Shown here piece after piece: positions 27,090 to 39,759 of a stretch of DNA of 64,000 bases. Location: positions 2,962,847 through 3,026,846 of the forward strand of contig NC_082599.1 in NCBI RefSeq assembly GCF_030936135.1. The letters are read 5' to 3'. The position numbers and the translations under genes were made by a program. The notes below the pieces were generated by a model that saw nothing but the letters and a program-made list of their open reading frames with translations, was not told the origin of the DNA and did not search any database. The number at the start of each line of letters is the position of its first letter. Positions within the stretch are counted from its first letter, which is position 1. This stretch comes from Gavia stellata (Eukaryota; Chordata; Aves; Gaviiformes; Gaviidae).

Positions 27090-27825
27090 CACAGAATCAT
27101 AGAATGACAGGGGTTGGAAGGGACCTCTGGAGATCATCCAGTCCAACCCTCCTGCCAGAGCAGGGTCACCTACAGCAGACTGCACAGGAATGCGTCCAGG
27201 CAACTTTTGAATATCTCCAGAGAATGAGACTCCACAACCTCTCTGAGCAGCTTGTTCCAGTGCTCTGCCACTCTCAAAGTAAAGAAGTTCCTCCTCATGT
27301 TTAGATGGAACTTCCTGTGAGCAAGTTTGTGCCCGGTACCTCTTGTCCTGTCACTGGGCACCACTGAAAAAAGACTGGCCCCATCCTCCTGGCACCCACC
27401 CCTTCAGTATTTATAAGCACTAGTAAGATCCCCCCCTCAGTCTTCTCTTCTCCAGACTAAAAAGCCCCAAGTCCCTCAGCCTTTCCTCATAAGAAAGATG
27501 TTCCAGTCCTCTACTCATCTTCATAGCCCTTTGCTGTACCCTCTCCAGCAGCTCCCTGTCCTTCTTGAACCGGGGAGCCCAGAACTGGACACAGTACTCC
27601 AGATGTGGCCTCACCAGGGCAGAGTAGAGGGGGAGAATAACCTCCCTCGACCTGCTGGCCACACTCTTCTTGATGCACCCCAGGATGCCATTGGCCTTCT
27701 TGGCCAAAAGGGCACTTTGCTGGCTCATGGTCATCCTGTTGTCCACCAGGAGTCCCAGGTCCCTTTCCACTGAACTGCTCTCCAGCAGGTCAGCCCCTAA
27801 CCTGTACTGTTTGAGTCCCCCAAAT
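27090..27825 (-). repeat. CR1 LINE 3' fragment, longest copy in the window
   Basis: Antisense copy of about 740 bp; its 3' terminus is at 27090 (AGAATCATAGAATGAC). The minus strand encodes the C-terminal part of the CR1 reverse-transcriptase ORF: 27770-27420 includes [13 protein letters not shown], a well-known CR1/jockey-clade segment, and 27364-27170 includes [17 protein letters not shown]. The two parts are in different frames, so at least one frameshift disrupts the ORF; it is a dead 5'-truncated insertion. Confidence 0.95.
27420..27770 (-). pseudogene. Broken CR1 reverse-transcriptase C-terminus
   Basis: A 116-codon open segment within the CR1 copy. It contains [28 protein letters not shown] and [20 protein letters not shown], matching the end of the CR1 ORF2 polymerase. 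It lacks the catalytic reverse-transcriptase core and the endonuclease. Continuation (27364-27170) is out of frame. No host function is suggested. Confidence 0.85.
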
Positions 27826-29179
27826 GTGATTTAGTTGAAATCAAAGTTGAGTGTTTTCAGTACTGCAAAATTTGGACCCTTGGCTGTGGCCACAAGATAT
27901 GATCATAATGTGTGAAACAGGAAAACCAGTGGTCTGCAGCGTAGAGATGAAGCCCAGGGAAGCCCTAGCAGCCATTTCCTAGAGCCCAGCTCCACCTTAG
28001 AGGTCTTCTTTTCCATCTCTTTGCACTAAGAGCATCTGTGAGCTGGAAGGAAGCAAATGAGAGCCTGTGAACCGAGTACTGAAGTTCAATAGCACTAAAA
28101 AATACAACAAAAGGAAAGCAAATCCTGCTGGAATAAAAAAAAAAAATAATAAAAAAAACAGGGAGGGGAACAGACTAGTATGAGGTGAAGTCGAGATCTC
28201 AGGGTCAGTCCAGTTTAAAAAAATAAAACCAAGCCATCAAATGACTTATCTCATTCCATGCGTTACAAGAGCAGAGGCTCTGCCTGCTCCTGGAGCAAAG
28301 ATCGCACAGGAATCAGTTCAGGCAAGAAATCACCTATGTTGTTATTTCATTTTGAGCCCAAAGTAAAAGCAGGAGATGCAGATGAGCAGCAGGTGGGCTG
28401 TTGGACCCTGTGTGCCAGACAAATGGCATTTGGTGAGGGTGGGATCTCCCCTGCCTGAGAACAGGGCACCAAATTACCCAGGACCTGTGCAGAACAGACC
28501 CATGCAACTGTCTGTGCAACACTTCTCCATCAGCTGATGAGCCTGCCAATGCTTTACCCAGACAGGTATGGAGGTTTGCCTGGGCAGAACATTGACAAGA
28601 GAACAGTGGCTCTTTGAATCATCTCCAACACCCGACCTTGCCTCAGCCATGCTTGCTCCATTTCCTGGTCCTGACCTTGTGTAATGTATTTTCTGACCTT
28701 TGGTCTGTTCCAGGACCATGCTTTTTCTTTGCCTTCCTCTTTACTACATCCTTTCCCCATTTCCTGGGGTTTAGTTTAACATGAGAGCCTCCTGCCCTGA
28801 ACCTTAGTTTGGTTTCACCCTCAGTTTCTCCACCTCCTGACCATGAATGGCCTTGACCACAGCACCACAATCCTGGCTCCAAATGGTAGCCCAGCCTGCT
28901 GAGCTGCTTGCCCTCATCCATCCAATGAACCCCTAACAGCACATACAAGCAATGGATCCATGCTGTGATCTCCTGCAGGTGAATCAGGTCCTTTATGGGC
29001 CAAATAGTCATGTTACAGCAGACGTGACTCTCATGGGATGAGCCCTGTTCAGAGGCAGCAGATATTAGCACAGATACAGCATTATGTTCAGATGCCTTTC
29101 AGCTGACAGCCCATTACCATCTGACCTCCCCAGCATGTTGCTGGGGCAGACGGGTAGGAACTGATTTCATCTGACCTGG

Positions 29180-29340
29180 CAAACCTCATGCAATTAGATC
29201 TCCGCTGCTGATAATGCATATTAATATTACATCTCATTAAGGTTCCTCAACACCAGGTTGAAAGTCACAAAGCAAAGCTCACACCAGTGAACGAGGCCAA
29301 TAGAGAATGGCCGCACCTGATTTTATTCACGTAAATTGGG
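29180..29340. promoter_or_regulatory. Motif-rich noncoding stretch, enhancer candidate
   Basis: Contains CAATTAG, ATGCATATTAATATTAC, CATTAA, two adjacent CAAAG cores (ACAAAGCAAAG at about 29267-29277), and CCAATAG within 160 bp without low complexity or a repeat family. CAAAG is the TCF/SOX core. Called on texture only. Confidence 0.25.
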
Positions 29341-30282
29341 CCTCTGTGCGATCATCAGACTGGACACTAGCACTGTGGTGGGGTGGAGGGCAAAATATAC
29401 AGCCTAGAGAAAGGAGAGGCAGGGTATTTTAAGTGGCTCCTATAAGCTGTTAAGTGGGGAGAAGCTGTCTCAAGTAGCTGCTGTGGTTAAGAGCCTCTTA
29501 CAGATGGGAGAAGTGCGTCAGCAGAGCATTTCCACGCACTTTGGCTCAGGGCTGAAATAACAGAAGCGGTCAGCAATGCTGCAGCCGTCATTCGAACAGC
29601 TACCAAGGGATGCGGGTAGAAGCTCCATGAGACTAGCTTGAACCCAGCCTTGTTCCCAACAAGCCTAGGTGGGCAATCCCAAGCTACCAGACCACAGGCA
29701 GGAGCGAGGAGCCGACCTAGTTATTGTGCATAGGATAAACAGCAACAACAGTGTTGCATCAGCTGTTCCTCCCAGCTAACGGTCAGCCATGCCAAGGTCT
29801 AGTTGCAATGGCCAGATTTACATCTCGCCAGGAGTTCATTCTTTGAAAATGAAACCACACCCGATTCCCCTTTCTTTGATTTTTGGGAAGAAATTTCTCA
29901 GTAAGACAGACATGAATTTTCTGGTCTGGGAGGGGGGGAAAAAACAACCAAACAAAAATTGCTCTTTTCGGTTAACCACAGGGGTTGTGCAATCGTCCCA
30001 GGGTGTTGTCTGCTGGCCCCTTCCAAGGAGCTCTCTCCCAGCTCCACCTGGTGGCAAAAAGGACATTCAGGCTATTGCTTTGGGCACTAGACTGGCCTCC
30101 AAGGGGACAGGGATTCAGTTTCTGCTGCTGCCATTTTGCATGACTGCCCCCCATTTTGCGTGGCATCGGCTTGCCTCCTCTCGTGAGATGTGAACAGCTC
30201 TTCACTGCACAGGTAAGCAAACCCAGACGCATGGTGAGTGTGGTATGGTGGGGAAATCCCAGCTGGGAGGAAGGCACTTAGC

Positions 30283-30547
30283 AAGAATCACAGAATCACT
30301 AAGGTTGGAAAAGACCTCTAAGGTCATCAAGTCCAACCATCAACCCAACACCACCATGCCCAGTAAACCATGTCCCACAATGCCTCGTCCGCACATTCCT
30401 TGAACACCTCCAGTGATGGTGACTCCACCACTTCCCTGGGCAGCCTGTTCCAGTGCTTCACCACTCTCTCAGTAAAGAAATTTTTCCTAATATCCAGCCT
30501 AAACCTCCCCTGGTCCAACTTGAGGCCGTTTCCTCTCATCTTCTCTG
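30283..30547 (-). repeat. CR1 LINE 3' fragment
   Basis: Antisense copy starting AGAATCACAGAATCACTAAG at its 3' terminus. The minus strand translates to [19 protein letters not shown] and [12 protein letters not shown], the conserved end of CR1 ORF2. It belongs to the same subfamily as the copy at 51511-51932, since the terminal ~50 bp are nearly identical. 5'-truncated near 30547. Confidence 0.93.
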
Positions 30548-31014
30548 AGTGTGGTTAGAGCAGTGATATCTTCTAGCCTGGCATTTAGGAGGTCCAAGGC
30601 TGAACTCAACTGCCCAGACATAGGCGTCTCATGTCCTTTGAGATGACCAGAAGCGTCTCACCTGTCCTGCTTTCCTTCTCACATGAAGGAGTGGAAGTGG
30701 CACCACTACCTCATGCTGGTGAAGATACCTTCAACTCCATCAGTATATTTGACATGACCATAATGATAAGGAGTTGTAAAAAGATAAGATTACAGACATA
30801 GACATCCCCAGATAGCACTACATTAGTCCAGGACCCTTCAAAGCCTTGACTTTGGATGAGTCAGATAACAAAGCTTGATCAAGATAGCTCCAGGATTTGG
30901 TCACCTCTTGGTCCAAAATACAGCTCAGGCCAGGCCTTGCCACAAATTTCTCCAGCTACAACAATCAGAACAGCAATATCATTGTCTGGTTTGGTTTTTT
31001 GCTGTTACCTTCTG

Positions 31015-31100
31015 AGAGAAGGAAAGAAAAAGAGAACAAAAAAGAGAAAGAGAGAGAAAGAAACCAAGAAGAAAGGAAGAAAAATGGAAAGAAAATCCCA
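31015..31100. repeat. Polypurine (GA-rich) tract
   Basis: About 85 bases almost entirely A and G (GAGAGAAGG, AAAGAAAAAGAGAAC, GAAAGAGAGAGAAAG), with a few C/T interruptions. Such tracts can form triplex structure. The lysine/glutamate-rich open frames over it are not genes. Confidence 0.85.
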
Positions 31101-34100
31101 GTAGTTCCAGACCAAATGCAGAGCATCCCTCCCCCAAATGCAGGAATTAATTTAATCTCTTTTTCAAGTGCTGGAAATTTGATATTTTAGAACACGTAAC
31201 AATGTATTTCCTGAGAAAACGGAGAGAAAAAAGAATCATGAAAAAGTCTCCATTTTTTTCCTAAATATTAAATATCTGATTTATAAACATCAAAAATTAT
31301 CAGAAATCCTAAACTAGCAAAAAGTCCTGGGACTGGCTCATAGCTAATTAAGATGCTACAGACCCAAGCATGTAATACTTTGACTTCTAACATAAAGCTG
31401 ATTACAAATACTGTTATTTATGGTTGCTGAAAATACTCCCGGGAAGGCTGCGTGTATCCTTTGGGGATCTCTCCCCAGCTTACAACAGGCTTGGCTTATA
31501 CATGCCAGGAGCTGAGGTCACTGGTATGAGAAACATCAGGGTGTGAGAAGTGAAGCCTTTGTAGGAAGTTATAGGAGCTACAGAGGGCTAACGCCGGGTT
31601 CAGAAATGCTGATGAAGCTGTATAGAGACAATAGAGCATAAGGGAGGGGAAAGGGGAGGAAAAGCCATGCTGCCAATGCTTCCAAAAAGGCTGCATCCCA
31701 CCGGAATCCTACTTATTCCATAAACCGCCTGAGTATATGTTAAGCTAAAGCCATATGGAGACCAGCAAAGCAGATGTCCCAACCTAACCTCCGCCCATTG
31801 GGATCTACAGGGCAGTTCGCTGGGGCTCAGCATCCTCCACCCACTCGGGCAGATCCCTCTGGGAAGGGAGAGGTGCCGCTGTGAACAGCAGCAAGGCATC
31901 GAGGATGCAACACGAAATGCGCATTTGGCTCTCTCCTGGGACAGAAGACAGCTTAGAGGGCATTTCCAACCCAAAAATGGAAGTATGAGAGCCACGCTGT
32001 CTCCCCTAACTCCAGAATCGGCCAATATGTTTGGAAGTAACCGAAGTGAAGTCAGTAATTGCTCGTTAATTCCAAAGCAACTTTGACAGTGGTCATCATA
32101 ATTCCCATAAGCTCTAGTTGAATTACAGCTCAGGTTGACAGAGCGTTTAAGGGGGATCATTTAACAAAAAGTTTGCATTTGTTACCTACTCAGATTTTAT
32201 GCTTTTCACAAGGGCAGTATTTTTTCCCTCAAAGTTATTTGGACTAACTGTATATCACAGCATCTGTTTCCTTCCGTTAGTGACTCCTACAACAAATGTA
32301 CCAGACAGATACTTTTAAACACTGAACTGAGAGCCCTGTGAAAAGCAAGAATGTTCCCAAATGCTTATTTGGGAAGAAAAGAACAGGAAAAAAAAAAGAT
32401 GACACTTTTTAAGCCCATGAAATATCTGATTAGAAATTAATAGTTCCTAAAATATGGAGCATATCTTCAGTTCTATAACTCTTGAACATTTAATTTATAA
32501 GGTTTTTCACACAGCTGTTTGTTTTGCATTTTAAATTAGTATAATCTGATAGAATGGGCTGTGTATTTCTATCAGGATGCAGCAATAAAGAATCCCAAAA
32601 TAAAACTAAATTATGGATCATATGTAAACAACCTTCACTTTCAAGGAGTGTTCTAGCACATCCCATATGTCAGGTGATATCAGGTGAGATGTAAAACTGA
32701 GGTGGTGTGGGTAAGGTTGGGCTTGGGTTGATCTTGGCAACAGGAGCCAAGAGGTGGAATCAGGAGATTTCAGTACTATAATGATGATTTTCTCTGAGAA
32801 GCCTCTTATCTGCAGATAACTGTGGGTAAAATATTCCCGTAAATACTTGCTTTCAGTGGAGAATTTTGGTTTCAATTCAGTTCAAGTATGCTCTGATTTC
32901 CATGGAAAACATTGCTATTTTCATCAAATTTCCTGCCTGCCATCCCTTCCTTTGTACTTCCATGTATTGAAAATACATTTTTTCCCCCACGCCAGCTGAT
33001 GAGAGTTATAGCTCAAATGCCTCCTGTCCCTGCTCTGAGACGCAGGCCAAGCCCCCTGGCAAACCGATCTCCCACGGTGTCCCCGGGGGGACATGCCATG
33101 CATCAAGGGAGTCTGGTGTGACCAGGAGACCAGTCCGTAGGGGAGAGTGGGAATAGAATCAATTGAACTTTGATTTTCACATCACAGCTGCATCTTCTCA
33201 TTTTAAACAATTACCCGCTTTCAGTTTTCCAACAAAAAATTGGGTTTTGCACAGATGAAAAAGAAACAAAACATTATCCAATCAGCTGTAGTGACGAGCA
33301 CCAGTGGCCTCTTTATGCTGTTGAAATAACCCATCCCAGCTCATTTTCTGTCACCAAACCTTGCTGAAGCTTCAGAAAACTTCACACGTGCCTTTTTCAC
33401 ATCAAGCCATGAAAGTGGAAACCTTCCCTCCATCAGGTAATGCCAAGCTTCCTTGGTACCATCAGCTTCTCCCCAGCAAAGCCCTCACGCTGCAGATCAA
33501 TCCACTGCAGCACTTTCAATTCACAATGCAATTTACTGCCACAATAAAACAACATCCGACTTCCCTGCAAGGAACCAACCAGGTCTGCACAAAACAGTCA
33601 TTTGCCATCTTTCCTTTCACTTATCCAGTACTTAAAATCATTTCCACTTCACTCAGAGGCACAACTAACTATCCTTGAGGGAATCAACAGCATGAGACAC
33701 CCACTGGAGTTCACAGGATTGCTTGACTGAAGATTTTCACCACCTCTAATGTGGTGACCTATGAAGGAAAAGCAATTTAGGACAAGCATCTTCATGCAAA
33801 GTCCATCATGTGTGCTGTTATGTGCTGTATGAAGCCTCCATGCACACTTTGCTGTGACCTGGAAATTAGGAAACAAATGATTTGACTGTTTGTAAAGTAA
33901 TTTCTCCTGTTGGTAGATGACTAATAACATTTCAGTGCCATCACAGTTGTAGCAACTGAGATGAGCCAGCCCAGCAGAAAGAAGGAATCATGGAAGAGTC
34001 AACCAAGCATGGTTCGGGCAAGACCATGAACAGCCCAGGGCTTTGAGATGGGCTGGTAGAGCATCCAAAAAACCTAAGAATGTCTTCTTCACGTTTATTC

Positions 34101-36849
34101 CAAATGTTGGCTGTAGAGTAAGTTTTTTGAAAGAGAGCAAATCCAAAGTTAATAGCCAACATAATCCAGAAATAAAACTCAGTTATAAATATACCCCCTC
34201 CTCACTGTGTCCTTGTACAGCCAGCCTGTGCTTCTGAGCTGGGTACATGTCCCAGTGACGTGTCACAAGGAATAAAGAAAGGCTAACAGGCACAACTGAG
34301 GTCATTCACACCTGGAAAAGGGAAAACTTTGTGTTTTTTGAGGTTTCCTTGCCTCAGGAGACAATAAACATAAGAACAAGGGAGAGGTTGCTCCTGGAAA
34401 GCATAATAGCAGAGCAGCCTTGACGCTTGGGATAATTTGCCAGTCTGTAAAATTAACCAAGACACCAAATCAGGTAAAGGGCACCACATTAACACCTCAA
34501 ATGTCTTCTTGATGCTTTTTTTTTTTTTAAGCTGTGACCAATACTTCTATTTAAGTGCTACCTTGTTAGAGTAACTAAACCCATTTTTTTCCATCTTTAA
34601 TCCTTACAAAAAACAGTGAATCCTCAGACATGCAGAGTCCTCTGTCCTTCTGTCTGAATCATCAAGTAGGGTTAGCTGGTAGCAGATGTTGGGGGATTCC
34701 CTAGGGCTGGAGGTCCCTCCAGTTTACACCTCAGTGACCAACCACCTTTATTTTCTTTTTATTCCCTCCGTCCTCCCAGCAGGCTGTCAGTTCTCCTGGG
34801 ACATTGCTCACAGAGAGCCTGGTCCTGCTGTAGTGAGCATAATCCCTTGAGGGATGCTTCTGGGCAAATGGGGGGGAGAAATGAGTGATAATTTATGATG
34901 AGTACCCTTGCAATTAGCACCTTGGAAAATAACGCTGCCCAGGGAAGCTGAGAAGGCCATAAATGAAAGCATAGCCAGGACAGAAGCGTCATTCTGATGG
35001 TAAGTCTAAATTCTTATTAAAGTCAGCGGGAGCTGGAGGTAGTGGAAGACAGGGATAGCATAGCCTAGAAATGTGGGGAAGGCCCCAGGCAACCACAGCT
35101 CTGAAACTCTTCCCCCTTTGCCTTACCTGATGCAATATCAAGCTTTTTAAGGCAGGAGCTATTGGCCAGAGTGCATTTGGCAAACCAGGACTACTATCAG
35201 AGATTTTGTATGGGTAGTTCATCATCGAAGGAGAGGTGGAGAATGGACTGAAACACAGGCTCTGGACTTGAATTCTAGTATTCATAACTGATATTCTAAT
35301 ATCACACTGATCAGACCCCATCCGGTTCTTTCTATTGACTCCAGAAAGTTTTGTATCAGTCCCTTGGTTTGGTATTCTTGTAGTGAATGCTGCCAGCCAT
35401 TAAATTTATAGGGTATGCGAATATAAATATATGTCCGCAAGCACAGACACACATATACAGATAACCCAAGGAATGAACAGTCAATGGAGAAAGACATATG
35501 AGAGGCACCACTTACCTCCTCTATCATTCTCTAGGCATGATTACTTGTCTATTAACTACAGATGGAGGTTGTACTACCTACATTACTTGTATAGGTACCT
35601 CGTCTAAATAATTAAAGGAAGCTGTGGCTGTTCAGTCCTTGAGCATGTTGACTGAAGCAGGAGAAGGCTACACAGGGCCTACAAACGGTGATAAGCACAC
35701 AAATGTATTACCCCCACTTTGGTTGTCTTTTGGCATGAGGTCTTTTTCAAGGTCTGGCCATGCCTTATCCAAAAAGTGATGAGTTTTGTGAGGTCTAGTT
35801 ATAGTTACACACCACTACAGAAATCAGTTCAGGGTTACCTGGAGGCTGATGTGCTGGAGCAGCTGTGATGGACTTGTTTCTTGCTTTGGTCCTGGCCATC
35901 CAGGAAGGCCAATCTTCCCCGAGATGTGGTTTCCCCACTAGTAGAATGAGAGAACTGACCAATAAATACTCCAGGCTTAGTGTGCGAGAACTATTTGTAG
36001 AGAACTTGAATTTCTGCATCTATTTTAGCAGATTTAAAGAGTAGCAAGGAACATTCTTGTGCACTGGAACTTGGTTGAATATATTGTTAAAATGTTAGAA
36101 AATCCCTGGTGTGCTTTTGGCTCATGTAAAAGCACAGTCCCAAGCAATTCCTGGGCATGGTTCAAGAGTTAGCATGGGCCAAGGACCATTCCCAGGAGAC
36201 ATTTTGCATAGAGCCACCTTGTTCTGGAAGGCAAGAGTATTTAATAGGGTGGATGTGGGCTGTTTTATGCCAGGTGGCATCAGCATGAGAGCTATGTTTA
36301 ATTAATGCAGCCAAATGGAGATGTAGCCAGAAAGTCTCATCCACTCCCTATACTGACACTGACTCTTGGAAGTAGGAGCAGAGATGACCTGGGAGAGGAT
36401 GTAGAAAGTGAAATTGTTCCTCCTCTTTTCCAAGTGACTGGCAGCATCTCCTCTCACTATCTCTATCTCCCAGGTCCCGAGGGAAATGTTTCATTTTGCA
36501 TTTGACGGCAGCTATACCCTTTATTAGCCTGCCTACAGCCCACCAGTACTGTAGCCAACAGCGCACAAGGAAGTCATACGTTTAGCGTCATGTCCAGCCA
36601 GCTTCGATTCCCACTGCAAGACTGGTAATTGGCAGAAGTGGAGGAGACAGCTTCTAGCACAAGCCTGGAGAGCCAGGCTTGAAGAAAATCCATAGGGAAA
36701 CATACAAATCATGCTGCTATCCCATCTGCTTCCCATCGCAGAAAGGCAGGATATGAACACTGAAGCGTAGCATGATTTGTGTCTCTCTCTCCTGACCGCC
36801 TGTGGTACCCACACATCTCAAACAGCGTTGAGGGCACTTACCACTACCT

Positions 36850-36960
36850 GGTTCTAGGCCCAGTTCTCAAAATGACCAAGGTATGAGTTTGGGCAAGTCA
36901 CATCTCCTTTCTAGCCCTCTTTCACCTCTCTGACTCTGTGTCTGTACTTCTATTTAGACT
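36850..36960 (+). repeat. Probable MIR-like fragment
   Basis: GTTTGGGCAAGTCACATCTC preceded by CTGGTTCTAGGCCCAGTTCT, followed by pyrimidine-rich sequence and CTCTGACTC. The order fits a decayed sense MIR. Alternative: chance resemblance around one strong motif. Confidence 0.42.
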
Positions 36961-39254
36961 GAAAGAGAGAAAGCATCACATCTGTCTCTTAAGTAACTCA
37001 GTTAGGACCTCTACAATGAGATGTTCAAAAGCACCTACATAGCTGGAGCTGTGTTAATGATGATCATGAATCAATATCTGGGACCTGACTCTCCCATCTC
37101 ATCTCTTGGTGATTAATTTTATTTTTGTGCAAGTAACAGCCAAATTTTCATCTTTCATGCCTATTTAAGAGGAAGCTCTGTATAAAATTTGTCACCTCGT
37201 TATTTTTTCTCTCTTTTTCTCCTCATTCTGGTTTTTTGCTCATAAATGCATATGCTCTTCTACATCCGTCTGTGCTCAGTCATTAGTTTCCTAGCTGGAT
37301 TACACACACAGTTCCACACAAAACACATTCCTCAGATGTGTAGCTAGAAGCTTGTGAGACGTTCAGGCAAGTCCTTATTTCTTTCTAAGCTAAAGGCACT
37401 CCTAATGTTTATTGGATTTTACTTAGTTCTCATGCGCCCCAGCTGCTCAGCACATCCACAGATGCAGACTGAAACCACCTTCTTGCAAAGACCTAGCAGT
37501 GGCCCTAAGGAAAGCAATGGGAAAGAAGGGAGAAGGAAACCCATTTTATTTTTCTGGAGGTGAAGTTTCTCATTTGACACTCTTTTTTTTTTTTAATCCC
37601 AATTCTTACAATATGCATTCTAGCTTCACCCACTTCCTCTGTGGGAACAGCTGTCAAAACGCTGTTACATCGTAGGCTACTGCGGCTTTACGACTCACAT
37701 TAGCAGCTCTTTAAGGGTCTGGCGGAGGCTGGCTGTGAGGTTTCAAGCCTGTGATTTCTCATTACCCAACTGCCAGGAAGTATAATGCAAGGTCAGATGG
37801 GAAGCTGAAGAAGGCAGGGAGGTATGCTGCAGGGTTTGATGGGAGGTAGACCAGAAGTATCTCCATGGATCCCCCATCTCCAATCCCACCATCTCCAACC
37901 AGCCACTCTTCTTGCTTAAAACCACCTGGACCAAACATCAGCCAAAGCATCTGCCTGGTTCTTCAGAGCCCAGTGCTGATCATTCTCATTGCAACAAGGG
38001 GCAAAGCAAAAGTGGAAGGTGCATTGGTTGTGCAGGGTTCTCACTGATTTAGTAAACATTTCCTTGGGTGGATGCTGCAGATAATAAGCCATGAGGAGTG
38101 CAACAGTGCGATACGATACTAACATCAGCATGATACTGCATAAAGATACAGTCATCTCTGTTTGAGGATGGACAGTGCTGATTCTATGTAAAGTACTGAG
38201 GAGCCATCTCTTAAAGGCCTGGATGCGATTGCTGCACCACAGTGGAAAATGAGATTGGAAGGTAAAATAAAAACAAGATTTTTTCATGCATGGGAAGGAG
38301 AGAAATAGATAACCAACTCTAACTTCGTGAAGCACTTTGGAGACACAAGCCAGAGTTTTCAAAGTCCTCCAGCACACTATCAAGAACACAGTAGCCCTTG
38401 TTTAACAGTCTAACTTGAGATGTACAGAAGTCTATCAAGGGTACACCGAAAGGACAGCTGTAGCTATAGCTCTTTCCAAGCTCAGTTTTTCTGTCGCATG
38501 CCTAGTCAGCCTGCCAAGAAACATGGGTTGGCTGTCTGCTTGTTTGAATCATCTGGACCACTCTTAGCTGCCTCGACAGGGTGCCAAACTGTTGAGAAGG
38601 CGTACCTGAACACATGCATGGAAGCCATTAAGTTACCACAGGGTAGGAAGTTACCTCCTGCCAGCTGAACTACCATTATTGGTTATGTGCTTTTTCTTAC
38701 CCCACCTCATGGAAATGCTTTATTTTAACATGATTACTTGACCATTGAGGAAGATAACAAGCATGCCCATGCCTGGTTGCCTGCCTCAGCAGACAGCAGC
38801 CCAGTAATCTAAATAGCCTCTTAATAGCCCACCACCTGCTATTTCAGTAAGACCTTTTCTGCCACAAGTTTTGTCTACTCCAGGGCTAGGTTTTGTGTTG
38901 GGTTGTTTGTTTTAAACATCTTGAGCAGTTGGACCTCAGGTGCTGCTGGTTGATTTCTCAGCTTTCTCCTCATCCACATGAAAAAGCAGCATCTGTGAAC
39001 AATCCCACAGCTGTGGCCCAGAGAAGCAGCATCTCATTGCATGCACCCACCTATGGGGGCACCGTGTTGTTTCTCAGAGGCTTTGCAAACCCAAGTCATC
39101 CATGTTTGAGTCATTAGTAGGTTGTGAGATGAACAGCAACAGGCTCTGGTTATTTAAAACTCAGCTGAAATTAATTTTAAGTAATAAATAGCTCCAGGGG
39201 GCCATTGTGAAGAAAAAGACATTTGATCAGGCAAGACAATATGTAGCCTGGGAT

Positions 39255-39282
39255 AATGACAATTTTTTTAATTGTTGTCATT
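39255..39282. promoter_or_regulatory. Inverted TGACA repeat, candidate downstream regulatory element
   Basis: AATGACAA (39255-39262) and its exact reverse complement TTGTCATT (39275-39282) flank a 12-nt T-rich spacer that includes TTTAATTG. TGACA is a half-site type for MEIS/TGIF/PBX-class TALE homeodomain proteins. The stretch 39140-39310 is repeat-free and rich in homeodomain-like cores. Function unproven. Confidence 0.3.
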
Positions 39283-39753
39283 CAGCCAGACTAAATTTGG
39301 CCACGTCCCCCATATTCTGAGCTCCTGCCAGATACTCGATCGGAGTAATTTTGCAATCACTTCAAGACAGTGACATTCTGCCAAGGTATCATGACTTCTC
39401 CAGCAAAGTATGATGACTAATGCAATCCCATGAAAAGCTGGTGGAGTCCATCAACCTCCTGAGCTTGTTTAATTTTGTGTTGCTCAAAACACTGGCACAG
39501 CAACTGGCCCAAACCAGAGAGCAGGAATCCAGGGCTTTTGGCCTTGGACAGGTCACTCCGTCGTCCAAAACTGGCATAGAGGCATTTCTTCAGCTCACAG
39601 TAATACTAGGAGGACAGGTACTGGCTGGCTCCAGGACCAGAGGTCAGGAGTAGTGCTGAAAGAGGCACAGGGGCTCCTGCAGCCACTGAACGTAGACCTT
39701 TTTCAACAGATGCAAAGAAAGAGGAGCACACTTCAAGTATAATTTAAAATACA

Positions 39754-39759
39754 TTTATT
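39754..39759 (-). terminator. Candidate distal poly(A) signal on the minus strand
   Basis: AATAAA on the minus strand, embedded in a texture typical of a 3' end: upstream TTTGTATAACAAAAAAGCC, then AATGAAACAATAAATGTATT, and downstream a GTGTG/TCTTT-containing stretch (39722-39740). It could be a distal WNT9A end giving a UTR of about 6.4 kb, the end of an unannotated minus-strand transcript, or chance. Confidence 0.3.

Larger units (their letters stand above)
24901..30282. other. Intergenic sequence around the longest CR1
   Basis: Outside the CR1 at 27090-27825 this segment has an A-rich tract (25697-25812), A-rich runs near 26580 and 28134-28158, and two motif-rich stretches (26020-26165, 29180-29340). 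No exon supported. Confidence 0.6.

Noticed and set aside
27498..27773. Plus-strand 91-codon open frame
   Set aside because: Antisense of the CR1 polymerase remnant.
30856..31190. Lysine/glutamate-rich open frames
   Set aside because: Translation of a polypurine tract.
31600..32160. 186-codon minus-strand open frame, the longest in the window
   Set aside because: No family motif, cysteine/serine-rich composition without pattern, no splice or promoter context. At this length a few chance frames are expected in 64 kb.
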